Part shown: positions 15,953 through 26,448 of the stretch, in pieces | Layout: every line of letters begins with the position of its first letter | How positions within the stretch are numbered: the first letter of the stretch is position 1 | NCBI RefSeq assembly: GCF_002754195.1 | Contig: NZ_PEEU01000001.1 | Span: forward strand, 4,092,001-4,156,000 | Direction of reading: 5' to 3' | DNA from: Flavobacterium sp. 9 | Lineage (GTDB): Bacteria > Bacteroidota > Bacteroidia > Flavobacteriales > Flavobacteriaceae | Length of the DNA stretch: 64,000 nt | The notes under the pieces: model-generated | Seen by the model: only the letters and a program-made list of their open reading frames with translations | Told to the model about the DNA's origin: nothing | Databases searched by the model: none | Translations under genes and position numbers: made by a program

Positions 15953-16835
15953 TCCGGTTTTGCTTCATCCTACAGTTGATGGTTTAAATATTAAACCTGA
16001 CGGCATATATGTAGATGTTACGTTTGGTGGCGGTGGTCATTCAAAAGAGATTTTGAGACGATTAGGGCCAAACGGTAAATTATTTGCTTTTGATCAGGAT
16101 GAAGATGCTCTTGCAAATGCGTTGCCGGACGAACGGTTTACCTTAATTAATGAGAACTTTAGATTTATAAAAAGGTTTTTACGTTTTCATGGTGTTAAAG
16201 GAGTAGATGGAATTTTGGCAGATTTAGGAGTTTCATCACATCAGTTTGATGTTCCTGAAAGAGGTTTCTCAACAAGATTTGATGCTGAACTCGATATGCG
16301 GATGAGTCAAAAAAATGATTTAAGTGCTTACCGTGTGGTTAACGAATATGAAGAACAGGATTTACGTCGTGTTTTTTTTGATTATGGGGAGTTGAAGAAT
16401 GCGCCACTTTTATCGAGAACAATTGTAGAGGCAAGAGAGCACAGGCCAATTAAAACTACAGATGAATTGAAAGATGTTCTGGCGAAGTTTTTACCGGAAA
16501 GAATTCGAAACAAAGTATTGGCTCAGATTTATCAGGCTATTCGAATTGAGGTAAATCAGGAAATGGATGTTTTGAAAGAGTTTATAGAACAGTCTTTAGA
16601 AATTCTAAACCCCGGCGGAAGATTCTCAGTAATCTCTTATCATTCTCTTGAAGACAGATTGGTAAAAAGATTTATTAAAAACGGAATGTTTGAAGGAGAA
16701 CCAGAACGTGATTTTTTCGGAAATTTTTCTGTTCCTTATAAAACGATAGGAAAGTTGATTGTTCCGGATGATGCCGAAATCAAAATCAACAATAGAGCAA
16801 GAAGTGCAAAATTGAGAATTGCTGAGAAGATATAA
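15927..16835 (+). CDS. rsmH: 16S rRNA (cytosine-1402-N4)-methyltransferase RsmH
   Basis: SAM-dependent methyltransferase acting on C1402 of 16S rRNA. Visible motifs are the SAM loop VTFGGGGHSKEIL, DQDEDAL, LADLGVSSHQFD, and the C-terminal ISYHSLEDRLVKRF typical of the family. An in-frame ATG at 15939 (MEYHNPVLL) gives a start closer to the family consensus; either may be used. Both overlap mraZ. Confidence 0.95.
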   Translation: MTTTMEYHNPVLLHPTVDGLNIKPDGIYVDVTFGGGGHSKEILRRLGPNGKLFAFDQDEDALANALPDERFTLINENFRFIKRFLRFHGVKGVDGILADLGVSSHQFDVPERGFSTRFDAELDMRMSQKNDLSAYRVVNEYEEQDLRRVFFDYGELKNAPLLSRTIVEAREHRPIKTTDELKDVLAKFLPERIRNKVLAQIYQAIRIEVNQEMDVLKEFIEQSLEILNPGGRFSVISYHSLEDRLVKRFIKNGMFEGEPERDFFGNFSVPYKTIGKLIVPDDAEIKINNRARSAKLRIAEKI

Positions 16836-16851
16836 TATATATAGGTAGAAA

Positions 16852-17199
16852 ATGAAAGGTGGAGTATTTAGCATATTAAAAGCAAGATTTCTGATTAACG
16901 ATGATGCAGTAAAAAACTGGAGATTCATTGTTTTCATCATTCTTCTTGCTATACTGATGATTGCAAATACGCAACGATACGAACAGAAAGTTTTTGAAAT
17001 TGCAAAGCTCAATAATGAAGTAAAAGAATTGCGATCAGAATTTGTAGATCGCCGTTCAGAATTGATGAAGTTAAAAATGGAGTCGACTATATCGGATAAA
17101 ATGCTTGAAAAACAGATTTTTCCATCAACGGTTCCTCCGGTTAAAATAGAAGTTAAAAAAGAAGAAGAAAAAAGTTTCTTTAAAAGAATATGGCAGTAG
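16852..17199 (+). CDS. ftsL: FtsL-like cell-division protein
   Basis: A 115-residue bitopic protein: short cytoplasmic N-terminus, one membrane helix at about 24-43, then a periplasmic coiled coil (KLNNEVKELRSEFVDRRSEL) and a Lys/Glu-rich tail. It sits between rsmH and ftsI, overlapping ftsI by 10 bases, where FtsL is always found. FtsL sequences are poorly conserved, so the call rests on topology and position. Confidence 0.88.
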   Translation: MKGGVFSILKARFLINDDAVKNWRFIVFIILLAILMIANTQRYEQKVFEIAKLNNEVKELRSEFVDRRSELMKLKMESTISDKMLEKQIFPSTVPPVKIEVKKEEEKSFFKRIWQ

Positions 17200-19199
17200 A
17201 CGATAAACATATATCCTACAGAATTTACCTCGTAGCAGTTTTCATCTTTGTGATGGCAATTGCTATTGTCGTTAAATTAACCAATATTCAATGGGTTGAA
17301 GGAGATTATTACAGAAAGCTGGCGAAACAACGTACGGTTAGAAATTTTGTGATTCCGGCAAACAAAGGAAATATTTATTCGGCTGATGGGAGTTTATTGG
17401 CAACATCGATTCCTAATTATGAAATTAGATTTGATGCTAAAGCGCCAAAAACAGAAACTTTCGAAAAATATGTAAAAGCATTATCAGATTCATTGGCTAC
17501 AATTCTGGACAGACCGGGAGGTTATTACGAACAGGAATTAAGAAAAGCCAGAGCTAATAAGAATCGTTATTATTTGATTGCCCGCAATTTAAGTTATACT
17601 GAATATGTAAAAATTAAAGGTTTTCCATTATTCAAATTAGGTGCTTTCAAAGGCGGAATTATTATCGAACAAGAAACGGTTAGAAAACATCCGATAGGGA
17701 AAATTGCAGAAAGAACAATTGGTTACGATCGTATTGATCCGACGTCAGGAATTGAGGTTGGAAAAGGAATAGAGTGGGCTTTTAAAAGTTATCTGAACGG
17801 AAAAGACGGAAAAATTCTAAAGCAAAAAATTGCAAAAGGTCAGTGGAAACCTATTCGAGATGTAAATGAAGTAGATCCAATAGATGGTTATGATGTAATT
17901 TCTACGATAGATGTTTTTATTCAGGATATTGCGCACCACGCTTTGTTGAAGCAATTGGAAGATTATCAGGCAGATCACGGTTGTGTAGTGGTTATGGAAA
18001 CTGAAACGGGACATGTAAAAGCAATTTCTAATTTAGGAAGAGCAGAAGATGGATCGTATTATGAAACTACAAACTACGCTATTGCAGAATCTCACGAGCC
18101 GGGATCGACTTTTAAATTAGTTGATTTAATGGCAATTTTAGAAGATAAAGTAGCTGATACAAGTACGGTTTATGACAGTCACGGAGGTCAGATAAGATAT
18201 TATGGACGTCCGGTTAATGATTCGCACAGAGGTGGTTACGGAAAAGTTTCGTTAGCTCGTGGATTCGAACTTTCGTCAAATACAGTAATGGTTCAGGCGG
18301 TTTATGAAAATTACAAAACCAATCCGGCAAAATTTGTGGATCACATTAATAGCTACGGATTAAATAAGACGTTAGGATTGCATTTTAAAGGAGAAGGAAG
18401 ACCATATATTCCGCAACCGGGAGACAAACATTGGTCAGGAATTTCACTTCCGTGGATGGCTTTTGGTTATGGAGTTTCGGTGACACCAATGCAAACATTA
18501 GCGCTTTATAATGCAATTGCGAATAACGGAGTAATGGTGAAACCTCAATTTGTTTCTGAAATTAAAGAATGGAACAAAACCATCAAGAAATTTGATGTTG
18601 AAGTGATTAATCCAAAAGTATGTTCGCAGGAAACTATTAATAAAGTAAGAGCTGTATTGCAGAATGTGGTTAAAAAGGGAACAGGTTCTAAGTTGTATTC
18701 GAAAGATTTTTCGATGGCAGGAAAAACAGGAACAGCTCAGGTAAATTATGGTGGAAAAGAAGGAAAATCAGCGTTGTATTATGCATCTTCTTTTGTTGGT
18801 TATTTCCCGGCAGATCATCCTAAATATTCTTGTATAGTTGTGGTTCATAAACCTAATACATCTAAGAATAATTATTATGGAGCAGACGTTTCCGGGCCGG
18901 TTTTTAAGAGAATTGCTCAAAAAATATTTACAGACGCACCTTCGACAAATAAAATTAAAAAGTTAGACTCAAGGATTCCGAAACAAGAAGACAATTATAA
19001 TCAATATACTGTCGATGTAAATAAAAAATTAAATCAGATTCCTGATTTAAAAGGAATGCCGGGAATGGATGCAATTGCTTTACTGGAGAATTTAGGTTTG
19101 AAAGTAAAAGTAAATGGGGTAGGAAAAGTAAAAAAACAGTCTTTACAAGCTGGACAAAATATTAGTAGAAACACAACAATAGTATTAGAATTATCGTGA
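17190..19199 (+). CDS. ftsI: penicillin-binding protein FtsI (PBP3-type) with PASTA domain
   Basis: The septal peptidoglycan transpeptidase. One N-terminal membrane helix (about 10-30), a PBP dimerisation domain, then the transpeptidase with the active-site motif STFK (Ser near residue 304), SSN near 361, and KTGT near 510. A single PASTA domain (about 613-669) ends the protein, a feature of Bacteroidota and Gram-positive FtsI but absent from E. coli FtsI. It overlaps murE by 4 bases. Confidence 0.95.
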   Translation: MAVDDKHISYRIYLVAVFIFVMAIAIVVKLTNIQWVEGDYYRKLAKQRTVRNFVIPANKGNIYSADGSLLATSIPNYEIRFDAKAPKTETFEKYVKALSDSLATILDRPGGYYEQELRKARANKNRYYLIARNLSYTEYVKIKGFPLFKLGAFKGGIIIEQETVRKHPIGKIAERTIGYDRIDPTSGIEVGKGIEWAFKSYLNGKDGKILKQKIAKGQWKPIRDVNEVDPIDGYDVISTIDVFIQDIAHHALLKQLEDYQADHGCVVVMETETGHVKAISNLGRAEDGSYYETTNYAIAESHEPGSTFKLVDLMAILEDKVADTSTVYDSHGGQIRYYGRPVNDSHRGGYGKVSLARGFELSSNTVMVQAVYENYKTNPAKFVDHINSYGLNKTLGLHFKGEGRPYIPQPGDKHWSGISLPWMAFGYGVSVTPMQTLALYNAIANNGVMVKPQFVSEIKEWNKTIKKFDVEVINPKVCSQETINKVRAVLQNVVKKGTGSKLYSKDFSMAGKTGTAQVNYGGKEGKSALYYASSFVGYFPADHPKYSCIVVVHKPNTSKNNYYGADVSGPVFKRIAQKIFTDAPSTNKIKKLDSRIPKQEDNYNQYTVDVNKKLNQIPDLKGMPGMDAIALLENLGLKVKVNGVGKVKKQSLQAGQNISRNTTIVLELS

Positions 19200-20659
19200 A
19201 AATACTTAAAGACATATTATACAAAGTAGCAATTGAATCTGTAACAGGTTCGACTGAAATTGATATACACAAAATTGATTTTGATTCAAGAAAAATTGAA
19301 GCAAATGATGTTTTTGTGGCAATTCGCGGATCACTTTCTGATGGACATGATTATATCCAGAAAGCTATTGAACTAGGTGCTATTGCGATTATTTGCGATA
19401 CTTTGCCTGAGAATATTGAAAAAGGAATTACATATATACAAGTAAAAGATACCAATACAGCATTGGCTTTTATGGCGGCTAATTATTTTGGAAATCCTTC
19501 TGAAAAATTAAAATTAGTTGGTGTTACAGGAACAAACGGTAAAACAACGATTGCATCATTATTGTTTCAGTTGTTTCAAAAAGCAGGATTTAAAGTTGGG
19601 TTATTATCAACTGTAAAAATCATGGTTGATGAAACGGAATATCCTGCAACACATACAACACCAGATTCTATCATAATAAATCATTATCTAAATGAAATGA
19701 TTGAAGCTGGAGTGACACATTGTTTTATGGAAGTGAGTTCACACGGAATTCATCAAAAGAGAACAGAAGCATTGCATTTTGTTGGAGGGATTTTTACCAA
19801 TCTTTCGCATGATCATTTAGATTATCATCCAACTTTTGCAGAATACAGAGATGTAAAAAAATCATTTTTTGATTCATTGCCAAAAACAGCTTTTGCATTA
19901 TCAAACGTTGATGATAAAAACGGAACTGTGATGTTGCAAAATACAGTTGCGAGAAAATTTACATATGCCTTGAAATCTTATGCTGATTTTAAAGCGACAA
20001 TATTAGAAAGTCAATTGTCTGGTTTATTGCTAAAAGTAAATGACAATGAAGTTTGGGTAAAACTTATCGGAACTTTTAATGCTTATAATGTTTTGGCAAT
20101 TTACGGAACTGCTGTAGAATTAGGAATGGATAGTCTGGAAGCGTTACGCTTACTATCTGATTTAGAGAGTGTTTCTGGTCGTTTTCAATATATTGTTTCA
20201 GAAGGAAATATTACAGCAATTGTAGATTACGCACACACGCCGGATGCTTTGGATAATGTATTAAAAACGATTAATGATATCCGTACTAAAAACGAACAGC
20301 TAATTACGGTTGTTGGTTGTGGCGGAAACAGGGATAAAACGAAAAGACCAATTATGGCAAAAATTGCTACAGATCTTAGTGATAAAGCAATTTTAACTTC
20401 TGATAATCCAAGAAATGAAGATCCTGAAGTGATCTTAGATGAAATGGAAAAAGGTGTTGAAGCTCATAATTATAAAAAAATATTAAGGATTACCGATCGT
20501 AAACAAGCTATAAAAACGGCTTGTCAATTGGCTCAGCCAAATGATATTATTCTAATTGCAGGTAAAGGCCACGAAACTTATCAGGAGATAAGCGGAGTTC
20601 GTCATCATTTTGATGATATGGAAACTGTAAAAGAAATCTTAGATCAACTAAACAAATAA
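19196..20659 (+). CDS. murE: UDP-MurNAc-tripeptide synthetase MurE
   Basis: Adds the third amino acid to the cell-wall precursor. ATP loop GTNGKT near residue 111; the DNPR motif near 402 is the signature for meso-diaminopimelate as the added residue, so the wall is m-DAP type. The start is GTG at 19196, overlapping the ftsI stop (GTGA). Confidence 0.95.
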   Translation: MKILKDILYKVAIESVTGSTEIDIHKIDFDSRKIEANDVFVAIRGSLSDGHDYIQKAIELGAIAIICDTLPENIEKGITYIQVKDTNTALAFMAANYFGNPSEKLKLVGVTGTNGKTTIASLLFQLFQKAGFKVGLLSTVKIMVDETEYPATHTTPDSIIINHYLNEMIEAGVTHCFMEVSSHGIHQKRTEALHFVGGIFTNLSHDHLDYHPTFAEYRDVKKSFFDSLPKTAFALSNVDDKNGTVMLQNTVARKFTYALKSYADFKATILESQLSGLLLKVNDNEVWVKLIGTFNAYNVLAIYGTAVELGMDSLEALRLLSDLESVSGRFQYIVSEGNITAIVDYAHTPDALDNVLKTINDIRTKNEQLITVVGCGGNRDKTKRPIMAKIATDLSDKAILTSDNPRNEDPEVILDEMEKGVEAHNYKKILRITDRKQAIKTACQLAQPNDIILIAGKGHETYQEISGVRHHFDDMETVKEILDQLNK

Positions 20660-20741
20660 TAAAAATAAATTTTTAAGTTCAAATACCACCACAATGACTG
20701 GAATTTGGAATTTCTAAATTGGAATTTAAAAAATATAAAAT

Positions 20742-21971
20742 ATGCTATACTATTTATTTGAATATTTCGACAAAACACTAGACATCCCAGGAACTGGAGT
20801 TTTTCAATACATCACTTTTAGATCAGCTTTAGCGTTAATGCTTTCGTTGCTTTTGTCAACGATTTACGGAAAAAGAATTATCAATTTTTTGCGTAATCAA
20901 CAAGTTGGTGAAACAGTTCGTGAATTGGGTTTACAAGGTCAAAATGAAAAAGCAGGAACGCCAACAATGGGTGGATTGATTATCATTTTTGCAACTCTTG
21001 TACCGGTTTTGTTGTTTGCTCGTTTGCATAATATTTATATCGTATTGCTTATTGTAACCACGCTTTGGATGGGAACAATTGGTTTTATTGATGATTATAT
21101 TAAAATATTCAAAAAAGATAAAGCAGGTCTTAAAGGAATTTTTAAAGTTATTGGTCAGGTTGGTTTAGGACTTATCGTTGGAACTGTTTTGTATTTTAAT
21201 CCGGCAGTTACAGTAAGAACTGACACAGGATATGTTGGTACTCAAAAAAATGTTAGTACAGCTGTGGTTATGCCTGCTCCAATGGAAGAGAAATCAACTG
21301 CAACGACAATTCCTTTTGTAAAAAATAATGAGTTTGATTATGCCGAATTGTTATCATGGACTGGAGAAGGATATGAAAAATGGGCTTGGTTAATTTTTAT
21401 TCCGGTTGTGATTTTTATTATTACAGCAGTTTCAAACGGAGCAAATTTAACAGACGGTATCGATGGTCTCGCAGCGGGAACTTCGGCGATATCTGTCTTG
21501 GCGCTCGGAATATTTACGTTTGTTTCCGGTAACATTATATTCTCTAATTATTTGAATATTATGTATATCCCCAATTCGGGAGAAATGACTGTGTTTATAT
21601 CTGCATTTGTTGGTGCTTTGATTGGATTTCTTTGGTACAATTCTTATCCCGCATCTGTTTTTATGGGAGATACAGGAAGTTTGACTATTGGTGGAATTAT
21701 TGCAGTTTTGGCAATTGCGGTTAGAAAAGAATTATTAATTCCGTTATTGTGTGGAATCTTTTTAGTGGAGAATTTCTCAGTGGTTTTGCAGGTGAGTTAT
21801 TTTAAATTCACTAAAAAACGTTTTGGTGAAGGACGCAGAATTTTTCTGATGTCGCCATTACATCATCATTATCAAAAGAAAGGATATCATGAAAGTAAAA
21901 TCGTAACCCGTTTTTGGATTGTTGCGATTATGTTAGCCATATTATCAATTGTTACTTTAAAACTTAGATAA
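20742..21971 (+). CDS. mraY: phospho-MurNAc-pentapeptide transferase MraY
   Basis: Inner-membrane enzyme that loads the cell-wall precursor onto undecaprenyl phosphate (lipid I). About ten membrane helices; catalytic motifs [15 protein letters not shown] (near 114) and [12 protein letters not shown]; and the C-terminal [12 protein letters not shown] loop. At 409 residues it is about 50 longer than E. coli MraY because of an extra loop (about 155-205, [20 protein letters not shown] onward), which is typical of Bacteroidota. Confidence 0.95.
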   Translation: MLYYLFEYFDKTLDIPGTGVFQYITFRSALALMLSLLLSTIYGKRIINFLRNQQVGETVRELGLQGQNEKAGTPTMGGLIIIFATLVPVLLFARLHNIYIVLLIVTTLWMGTIGFIDDYIKIFKKDKAGLKGIFKVIGQVGLGLIVGTVLYFNPAVTVRTDTGYVGTQKNVSTAVVMPAPMEEKSTATTIPFVKNNEFDYAELLSWTGEGYEKWAWLIFIPVVIFIITAVSNGANLTDGIDGLAAGTSAISVLALGIFTFVSGNIIFSNYLNIMYIPNSGEMTVFISAFVGALIGFLWYNSYPASVFMGDTGSLTIGGIIAVLAIAVRKELLIPLLCGIFLVENFSVVLQVSYFKFTKKRFGEGRRIFLMSPLHHHYQKKGYHESKIVTRFWIVAIMLAILSIVTLKLR

Positions 21972-21975
21972 TTTC

Positions 21976-22427
21976 AATTAAAAATTGAGAATTAAAAATT
22001 AAAGTATTGCATGTTCTTATAAATGAAAGAAAATATTATTCAGGATAAATCATTCCTTTTTGCAGTTAGAATAATCAATTTGTATAAATATCTAACCACT
22101 AAAAAGAAAGAGTTTGTTTTGAGTAAGCAGATTTTAAGATGTGGAACCTCAATTGGGGCAAATATAGAAGAGTCAATTGGAGGACGTTCTGATAAAGAGT
22201 TCTTATTTAAGCTTGAAATTTCATATAAAGAAGCTAGAGAAACAATTTATTGGTTGAAATTATTAAAAGCAACAGATTATATTTCTGTAAGTGAATTCGA
22301 TAGTGTCTTTGGTGAGGCTGATGAAATTTGCAGAATATTAGCGAAAATTATAATAACCCTAAAAGGAAAATAGGAATTCGATTGAAAGTCATACTGATTT
22401 TTAATTTTTAATTCTAAATTTTTAATT
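21976..22427. repeat. 28-bp inverted repeats flanking the four-helix-bundle gene
   Basis: The left arm at 21976-22003 and the right arm at 22400-22427 are complementary at 27 of 28 bases. They bracket one small gene within an otherwise tight operon. The arms are AT-rich (AATTAAAAATT units), so part of the match could come from low complexity, but a run of this length with a single change is unlikely by chance. Confidence 0.6.
22023..22373 (+). CDS. four-helix-bundle protein (23S rRNA intervening-sequence protein type)
   Basis: This 116-residue protein matches the four-helix-bundle family found both inside 23S rRNA intervening sequences and as free genes: FAVRIINLYKYL at the start, KQILRCGTSIGANIEES and the KEARETIYWLKLLK helix. 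Molecular function is unknown. It interrupts the dcw cluster between mraY and murD and is bracketed by inverted repeats, which suggests insertion as a unit. Confidence 0.85.
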   Translation: MKENIIQDKSFLFAVRIINLYKYLTTKKKEFVLSKQILRCGTSIGANIEESIGGRSDKEFLFKLEISYKEARETIYWLKLLKATDYISVSEFDSVFGEADEICRILAKIIITLKGK

Positions 22428-22436
22428 ACATAGCCT

Positions 22437-23768
22437 ATGAGATTGGTAGTATTAGGAGGAGGAGAAAGTGGTGTAGGTACCGCTATTCTTGGGAAGAAAA
22501 AAGGATACGATGTTTTTGTATCGGATTTTGGAAAGATAAAGGAAAGTTATAAAGAAGTTCTTATCATTAATAAAATTGCCTGGGAAGAGGAACAGCACAC
22601 TGAAGACCTGATTTTAAACGCCGATGTGGTGATGAAAAGTCCGGGAATTCCTGAGAAGTCTCCAATAGTACAAAAACTTATCGCTGCGGGAATTAAAGTA
22701 ATCTCGGAAATTGAGTTTGCAAAACCTTTTACTGAAGCGCTGACAATTGGAATTACAGGTAGTAACGGTAAAACGACTACAACAATGTTAACGCATCATT
22801 TGCTGAAATCGGCAGGTTTGAATGTAGGTTTAGGAGGAAACATCGGGAAAAGTTTTGCCTGGCAAGTAGCCGAGAATAAATTCGATGCGTATGTTCTTGA
22901 GTTAAGTAGTTTTCAGCTTGACGGAATTATAGATTACAGACCTGATATTGCAATAATTACGAATATTAGTCCAGATCATTTAGATCGATACGAATATAAA
23001 TATCAAAAATATATTGATTCAAAGTTTCGAATAACAATGAATCAAACGGAAAGCGATTATCTTATTTACGATGCAGATGATGAAGCAATTACGGAATGGT
23101 TAAAAAATAACACAACAAAAGCAAAATTAATTCCTTTTTCATTGTCTAAAACGTTCGATGAAGGGGCTTCTATAAATAACAACAAAATGGAAATAAAGAT
23201 CAACCAAGAAGAGTTTACAATGGAAACAGAACACATTGCGTTAGAAGGAAAACATAACATGAAAAACGCAATGGCAGCAAGCTCCGTGGCGAAATTGATG
23301 CAGATTAGAAATGCAACAATTCGCGAAAGTTTATCAAATTTTCAAGGTGTTGAACACCGTTTAGAGAAAGTACTTAAAATTCAGAATGTACAATATATCA
23401 ATGATTCAAAAGCAACAAATGTAAATGCTACATTCTTTGCTTTAGACAGTATGAATGTTCCAACGGTTTGGATTGTTGGTGGAGTTGATAAAGGAAATGA
23501 TTACAACGAATTGATGTCACTAGTTCGTGAAAAAGTAAAAGCAATTATCTGTTTAGGACTTGATAATCGTAAGATCATTGAAGCTTTTGGAAATGTTGTT
23601 GATATCATGGTTGAAGTAAATAATATGAACGACGCTGTAAAAACAGCACAACGTTTAACGGAAAAAGGAGATGCAGTTTTATTGTCACCAGCCTGCGCAA
23701 GTTTCGATTTATTCGAAAATTACGAAGACAGAGGAAAGCAATTCAAACAAGCAGTACACAATTTATAA
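22437..23768 (+). CDS. murD: UDP-MurNAc-L-Ala:D-Glu ligase MurD
   Basis: Adds D-glutamate to UDP-MurNAc-L-Ala. An N-terminal Rossmann-like domain (VLGGGESGVGTAIL at 4-17), ATP loop GSNGKTTT near 105, the central LELSSFQLDGI and NISPDHLDRY, and the C-terminal NDSKATNVNAT and VWIVGGVDKG motifs are all present. The length of 443 residues is normal. Confidence 0.95.
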   Translation: MRLVVLGGGESGVGTAILGKKKGYDVFVSDFGKIKESYKEVLIINKIAWEEEQHTEDLILNADVVMKSPGIPEKSPIVQKLIAAGIKVISEIEFAKPFTEALTIGITGSNGKTTTTMLTHHLLKSAGLNVGLGGNIGKSFAWQVAENKFDAYVLELSSFQLDGIIDYRPDIAIITNISPDHLDRYEYKYQKYIDSKFRITMNQTESDYLIYDADDEAITEWLKNNTTKAKLIPFSLSKTFDEGASINNNKMEIKINQEEFTMETEHIALEGKHNMKNAMAASSVAKLMQIRNATIRESLSNFQGVEHRLEKVLKIQNVQYINDSKATNVNATFFALDSMNVPTVWIVGGVDKGNDYNELMSLVREKVKAIICLGLDNRKIIEAFGNVVDIMVEVNNMNDAVKTAQRLTEKGDAVLLSPACASFDLFENYEDRGKQFKQAVHNL

Positions 23769-23787
23769 AAATAGTTTAAAGTTTCAT

Positions 23788-23831
23788 GTTTCAGGTTTCA
23801 AGTTTGACGCCTAAAACATGAAACCTGAAAC
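23788..23831 (+). repeat. hairpin in the murD-ftsW spacer
   Basis: GTTTCAGGTTTCA (23788-23800) pairs perfectly with TGAAACCTGAAAC (23819-23831), with a loop of 18 bases. More GTTTCA and GAAAC units flank it on both sides. It ends 23 bases before the ftsW ATG. It is probably a member of an intergenic repeat family; in RNA it could slow or protect the operon transcript. Confidence 0.6.
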
Positions 23832-23854
23832 AAAAGAAACTTGAAACAAAAGGC

Positions 23855-25171
23855 ATGAAAGAACTAGTAAACAAACTAAAAGGAGATAGAGTAATATGGT
23901 CATTCGTGGCTTTATTAGCGCTGTTTTCGTTTATGCCAGTTTTTAGTGCGAGTAGTAATCTGGCATATATTGGTCACGGAACCGGAAATACATTGGGATA
24001 TTTGGTAAAACATTTAGCTCACGTTTGTATTGGATTCCTGATTATTTATTGGGTGCACAGAGTTCCGTATCATTATTTTAGAGCGATTTCGAAAATAGCC
24101 TTGCCAATTGTTTGGTTTTTATTGCTTTATACATTGTTGAAAGGAACTGTAATTGCCGGAGCAAATGCGAGTCGTTGGATTCAGGTACCTTTTATTGGTA
24201 TTACATTTCAAACGTCGACTTTGGCGGCCAGCATATTATTCATATTTGTAGCGCGTTATTTGTCAAAAACCAGAGACGAGAATGAGCCGTTTCAAGCTTC
24301 ATTAATACAGCTTTGGTTACCGGTTTTTATAACATTGGCACTTATTTTGCCAGCAAACTTTTCGACAACAGCGTTGATTTTTTCAATGGTTATGATGCTG
24401 ACATTTATTGGTAAATATCCATTAAAATATATCGGTTTTATTATAGGTTCGGGAATTGCAATGTTAGCGTTCTTCCTTTTGGTGGCGAAAGCTTTTCCTG
24501 ATTCAAGATTCTTTAGCAGGGTATCAACTTGGGAAAGTCGTATTATGAACTTTACCACAGATAAACCTGATGAAGATGATTATCAAATCGAAAAAGCAAA
24601 AATTGCGATTGCATCAGGAAAACTTGGAGGATTAGGGCCAGGTAAAAGTGTTCAGAAGAACTTTTTGCCTCAATCATCTTCGGATTTTATCTATGCAATT
24701 ATTGTTGAAGAATATGGATTAGTGGGCGGAGTATCGATATTGATTTTGTATTTATTGTTATTGTTCCGATTTGTTATCGCATCGCATAAAGCAACTACTT
24801 TGTTTGGAAAATTAGTCGTCGTCGGGCTCGGGTTTCCAATGATATTTCAGGCGATGATTAATATGGCGGTTGCTGTAGAATTATTGCCGGTAACGGGACA
24901 AACGCTTCCGCTGATAAGTTCCGGAGGTAGTTCGATTTGGATGACATGTTTCTCTCTTGGAATTATCATTAGCGTGACTAAAAAAGACGAAGAAATCGCC
25001 GAAGAGCAAGAAGAAAAAGAAAGACGTAAAGAAGCACTTCAACGATTAATTGATAAAGAATTATCAGAAGAAGATTTGCCGGCTGACGAAAAAATATATG
25101 AAGAAGAAGGAATGTATTCGATTGAGGATACTTCCAGAAATCCAATGAATGCAGTATTAAATAAAGCTTAG
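23855..25171 (+). CDS. ftsW: SEDS peptidoglycan polymerase FtsW
   Basis: Septal glycan-strand polymerase working with FtsI. About ten membrane helices; SEDS signatures include NASRWIQVPFIGITFQTSTLA, the GKLGGLGPGKSVQKNFLPQSSSDFIYAI loop and the C-terminal LPLISSGGSS. A hydrophilic, acidic Glu/Lys-rich C-terminal tail (about 380-438) is cytoplasmic and is longer than in E. coli. Confidence 0.95.
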   Translation: MKELVNKLKGDRVIWSFVALLALFSFMPVFSASSNLAYIGHGTGNTLGYLVKHLAHVCIGFLIIYWVHRVPYHYFRAISKIALPIVWFLLLYTLLKGTVIAGANASRWIQVPFIGITFQTSTLAASILFIFVARYLSKTRDENEPFQASLIQLWLPVFITLALILPANFSTTALIFSMVMMLTFIGKYPLKYIGFIIGSGIAMLAFFLLVAKAFPDSRFFSRVSTWESRIMNFTTDKPDEDDYQIEKAKIAIASGKLGGLGPGKSVQKNFLPQSSSDFIYAIIVEEYGLVGGVSILILYLLLLFRFVIASHKATTLFGKLVVVGLGFPMIFQAMINMAVAVELLPVTGQTLPLISSGGSSIWMTCFSLGIIISVTKKDEEIAEEQEEKERRKEALQRLIDKELSEEDLPADEKIYEEEGMYSIEDTSRNPMNAVLNKA

Positions 25172-25209
25172 AAACAGGATAATTTTTAAGCGTTATAATT
25201 TTAAAGAAT

Positions 25210-26295
25210 ATGACAAAGTATAAATTCATACTAAGTGGCGGTGGAACTGGAGGGCATATTTATCCGGCAATTGCAATTGCAAATGAATTAAAATTACAAT
25301 TTCCTGATGCTGAATTTCTTTTTGTAGGTGCAAGAGATAAAATGGAAATGCAAAAAGTGCCTCAGGCAGGTTACGAAATAAAAGGTCTTTGGATAGCTGG
25401 TTTACAAAGAAAATTAACGTTGCAAAATTTGATGTTTCCGTTAAAATTGGCAACAAGTTTGCTAGAGTCAAGACGAATTATCAAACAATTTAAACCAAAC
25501 GTAGTAATAGGTACCGGAGGTTTTGCCAGCGGACCATTATTGCAAGCGGCAGGTTCGGCAGGAATTCCAACAGTAGTTCAGGAACAAAATTCTTTTCCGG
25601 GAATTACAAATAAGTTGTTGAGCAAAAAAGCAAAAGCAATTTGTGTTGCTTACGAGAATTTAGAAAGGTTTTTTCCAAAAGAAAAAATTGTTTTAACAGG
25701 GAATCCGGTTCGTCAGGATTTAATAGATATTGAAAGTAAACGCGACGAAGCAATTGCTTTTTATGGTTTAGATCCGAATAAAAAAACATTGTTGGTTTTA
25801 GGAGGAAGTTTAGGAGCAAGAAGAATCAATCAGTTAATTGAAAAAGAATTGCAAAATATGCTTTCGCAAGATGTACAAATCATCTGGCAATGTGGAAAAT
25901 TATATTTTGAAGATTATAAAAAGCACAATCAACAAAACCTTAGAGTAGTTGATTTCATAGAAAGAATGGATTTTGTGTATGCTGCTGCAGATGTGATTAT
26001 TTCGCGAGCAGGAGCGTCATCGGTTTCAGAATTATGTATTGTTGGGAAACCAGTAATTTTTATTCCGTCACCAAATGTGGCCGAAGATCATCAAACAAAA
26101 AATGCGCAGGCAATTGTAGATGCAAAAGGAGCTATTTTATTGAAAGAATCAGAATTGGAAAATGAGTTTAGTATTGTTTTTGAAGCTTTATTGAAAGACC
26201 AGGGAAAACAAAAACAATTAAGCGATAATATCAAGAAACTGGCGATGCCAAATGCAACGAAAGTGATTGTGGATCAGATTAAAAAGTTGTTATAA
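25210..26295 (+). CDS. murG: UDP-GlcNAc:lipid I transferase MurG
   Basis: Makes lipid II on the inner face of the membrane. [15 protein letters not shown] at residues 9-23, GFASGP, the sugar-nucleotide loop [10 protein letters not shown] and the C-terminal [12 protein letters not shown] fit the GT28 family. The length of 361 residues is usual. It starts 38 bases after ftsW. Confidence 0.95.
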   Translation: MTKYKFILSGGGTGGHIYPAIAIANELKLQFPDAEFLFVGARDKMEMQKVPQAGYEIKGLWIAGLQRKLTLQNLMFPLKLATSLLESRRIIKQFKPNVVIGTGGFASGPLLQAAGSAGIPTVVQEQNSFPGITNKLLSKKAKAICVAYENLERFFPKEKIVLTGNPVRQDLIDIESKRDEAIAFYGLDPNKKTLLVLGGSLGARRINQLIEKELQNMLSQDVQIIWQCGKLYFEDYKKHNQQNLRVVDFIERMDFVYAAADVIISRAGASSVSELCIVGKPVIFIPSPNVAEDHQTKNAQAIVDAKGAILLKESELENEFSIVFEALLKDQGKQKQLSDNIKKLAMPNATKVIVDQIKKLL

Positions 26296-26448
26296 TATAA
26301 CTTTTTACGAAAATTATAGAACAAAATTAAAAATTTAGAACGCTATTTTTAAGCGTTTTGAGTTGTTAAAATAATAAAATTACAAAGGCTTAATTACTAG
26401 TTTTTTATAAAATAAAGCAACTTGTAAATAGCTCAAAACTAAATAGAA

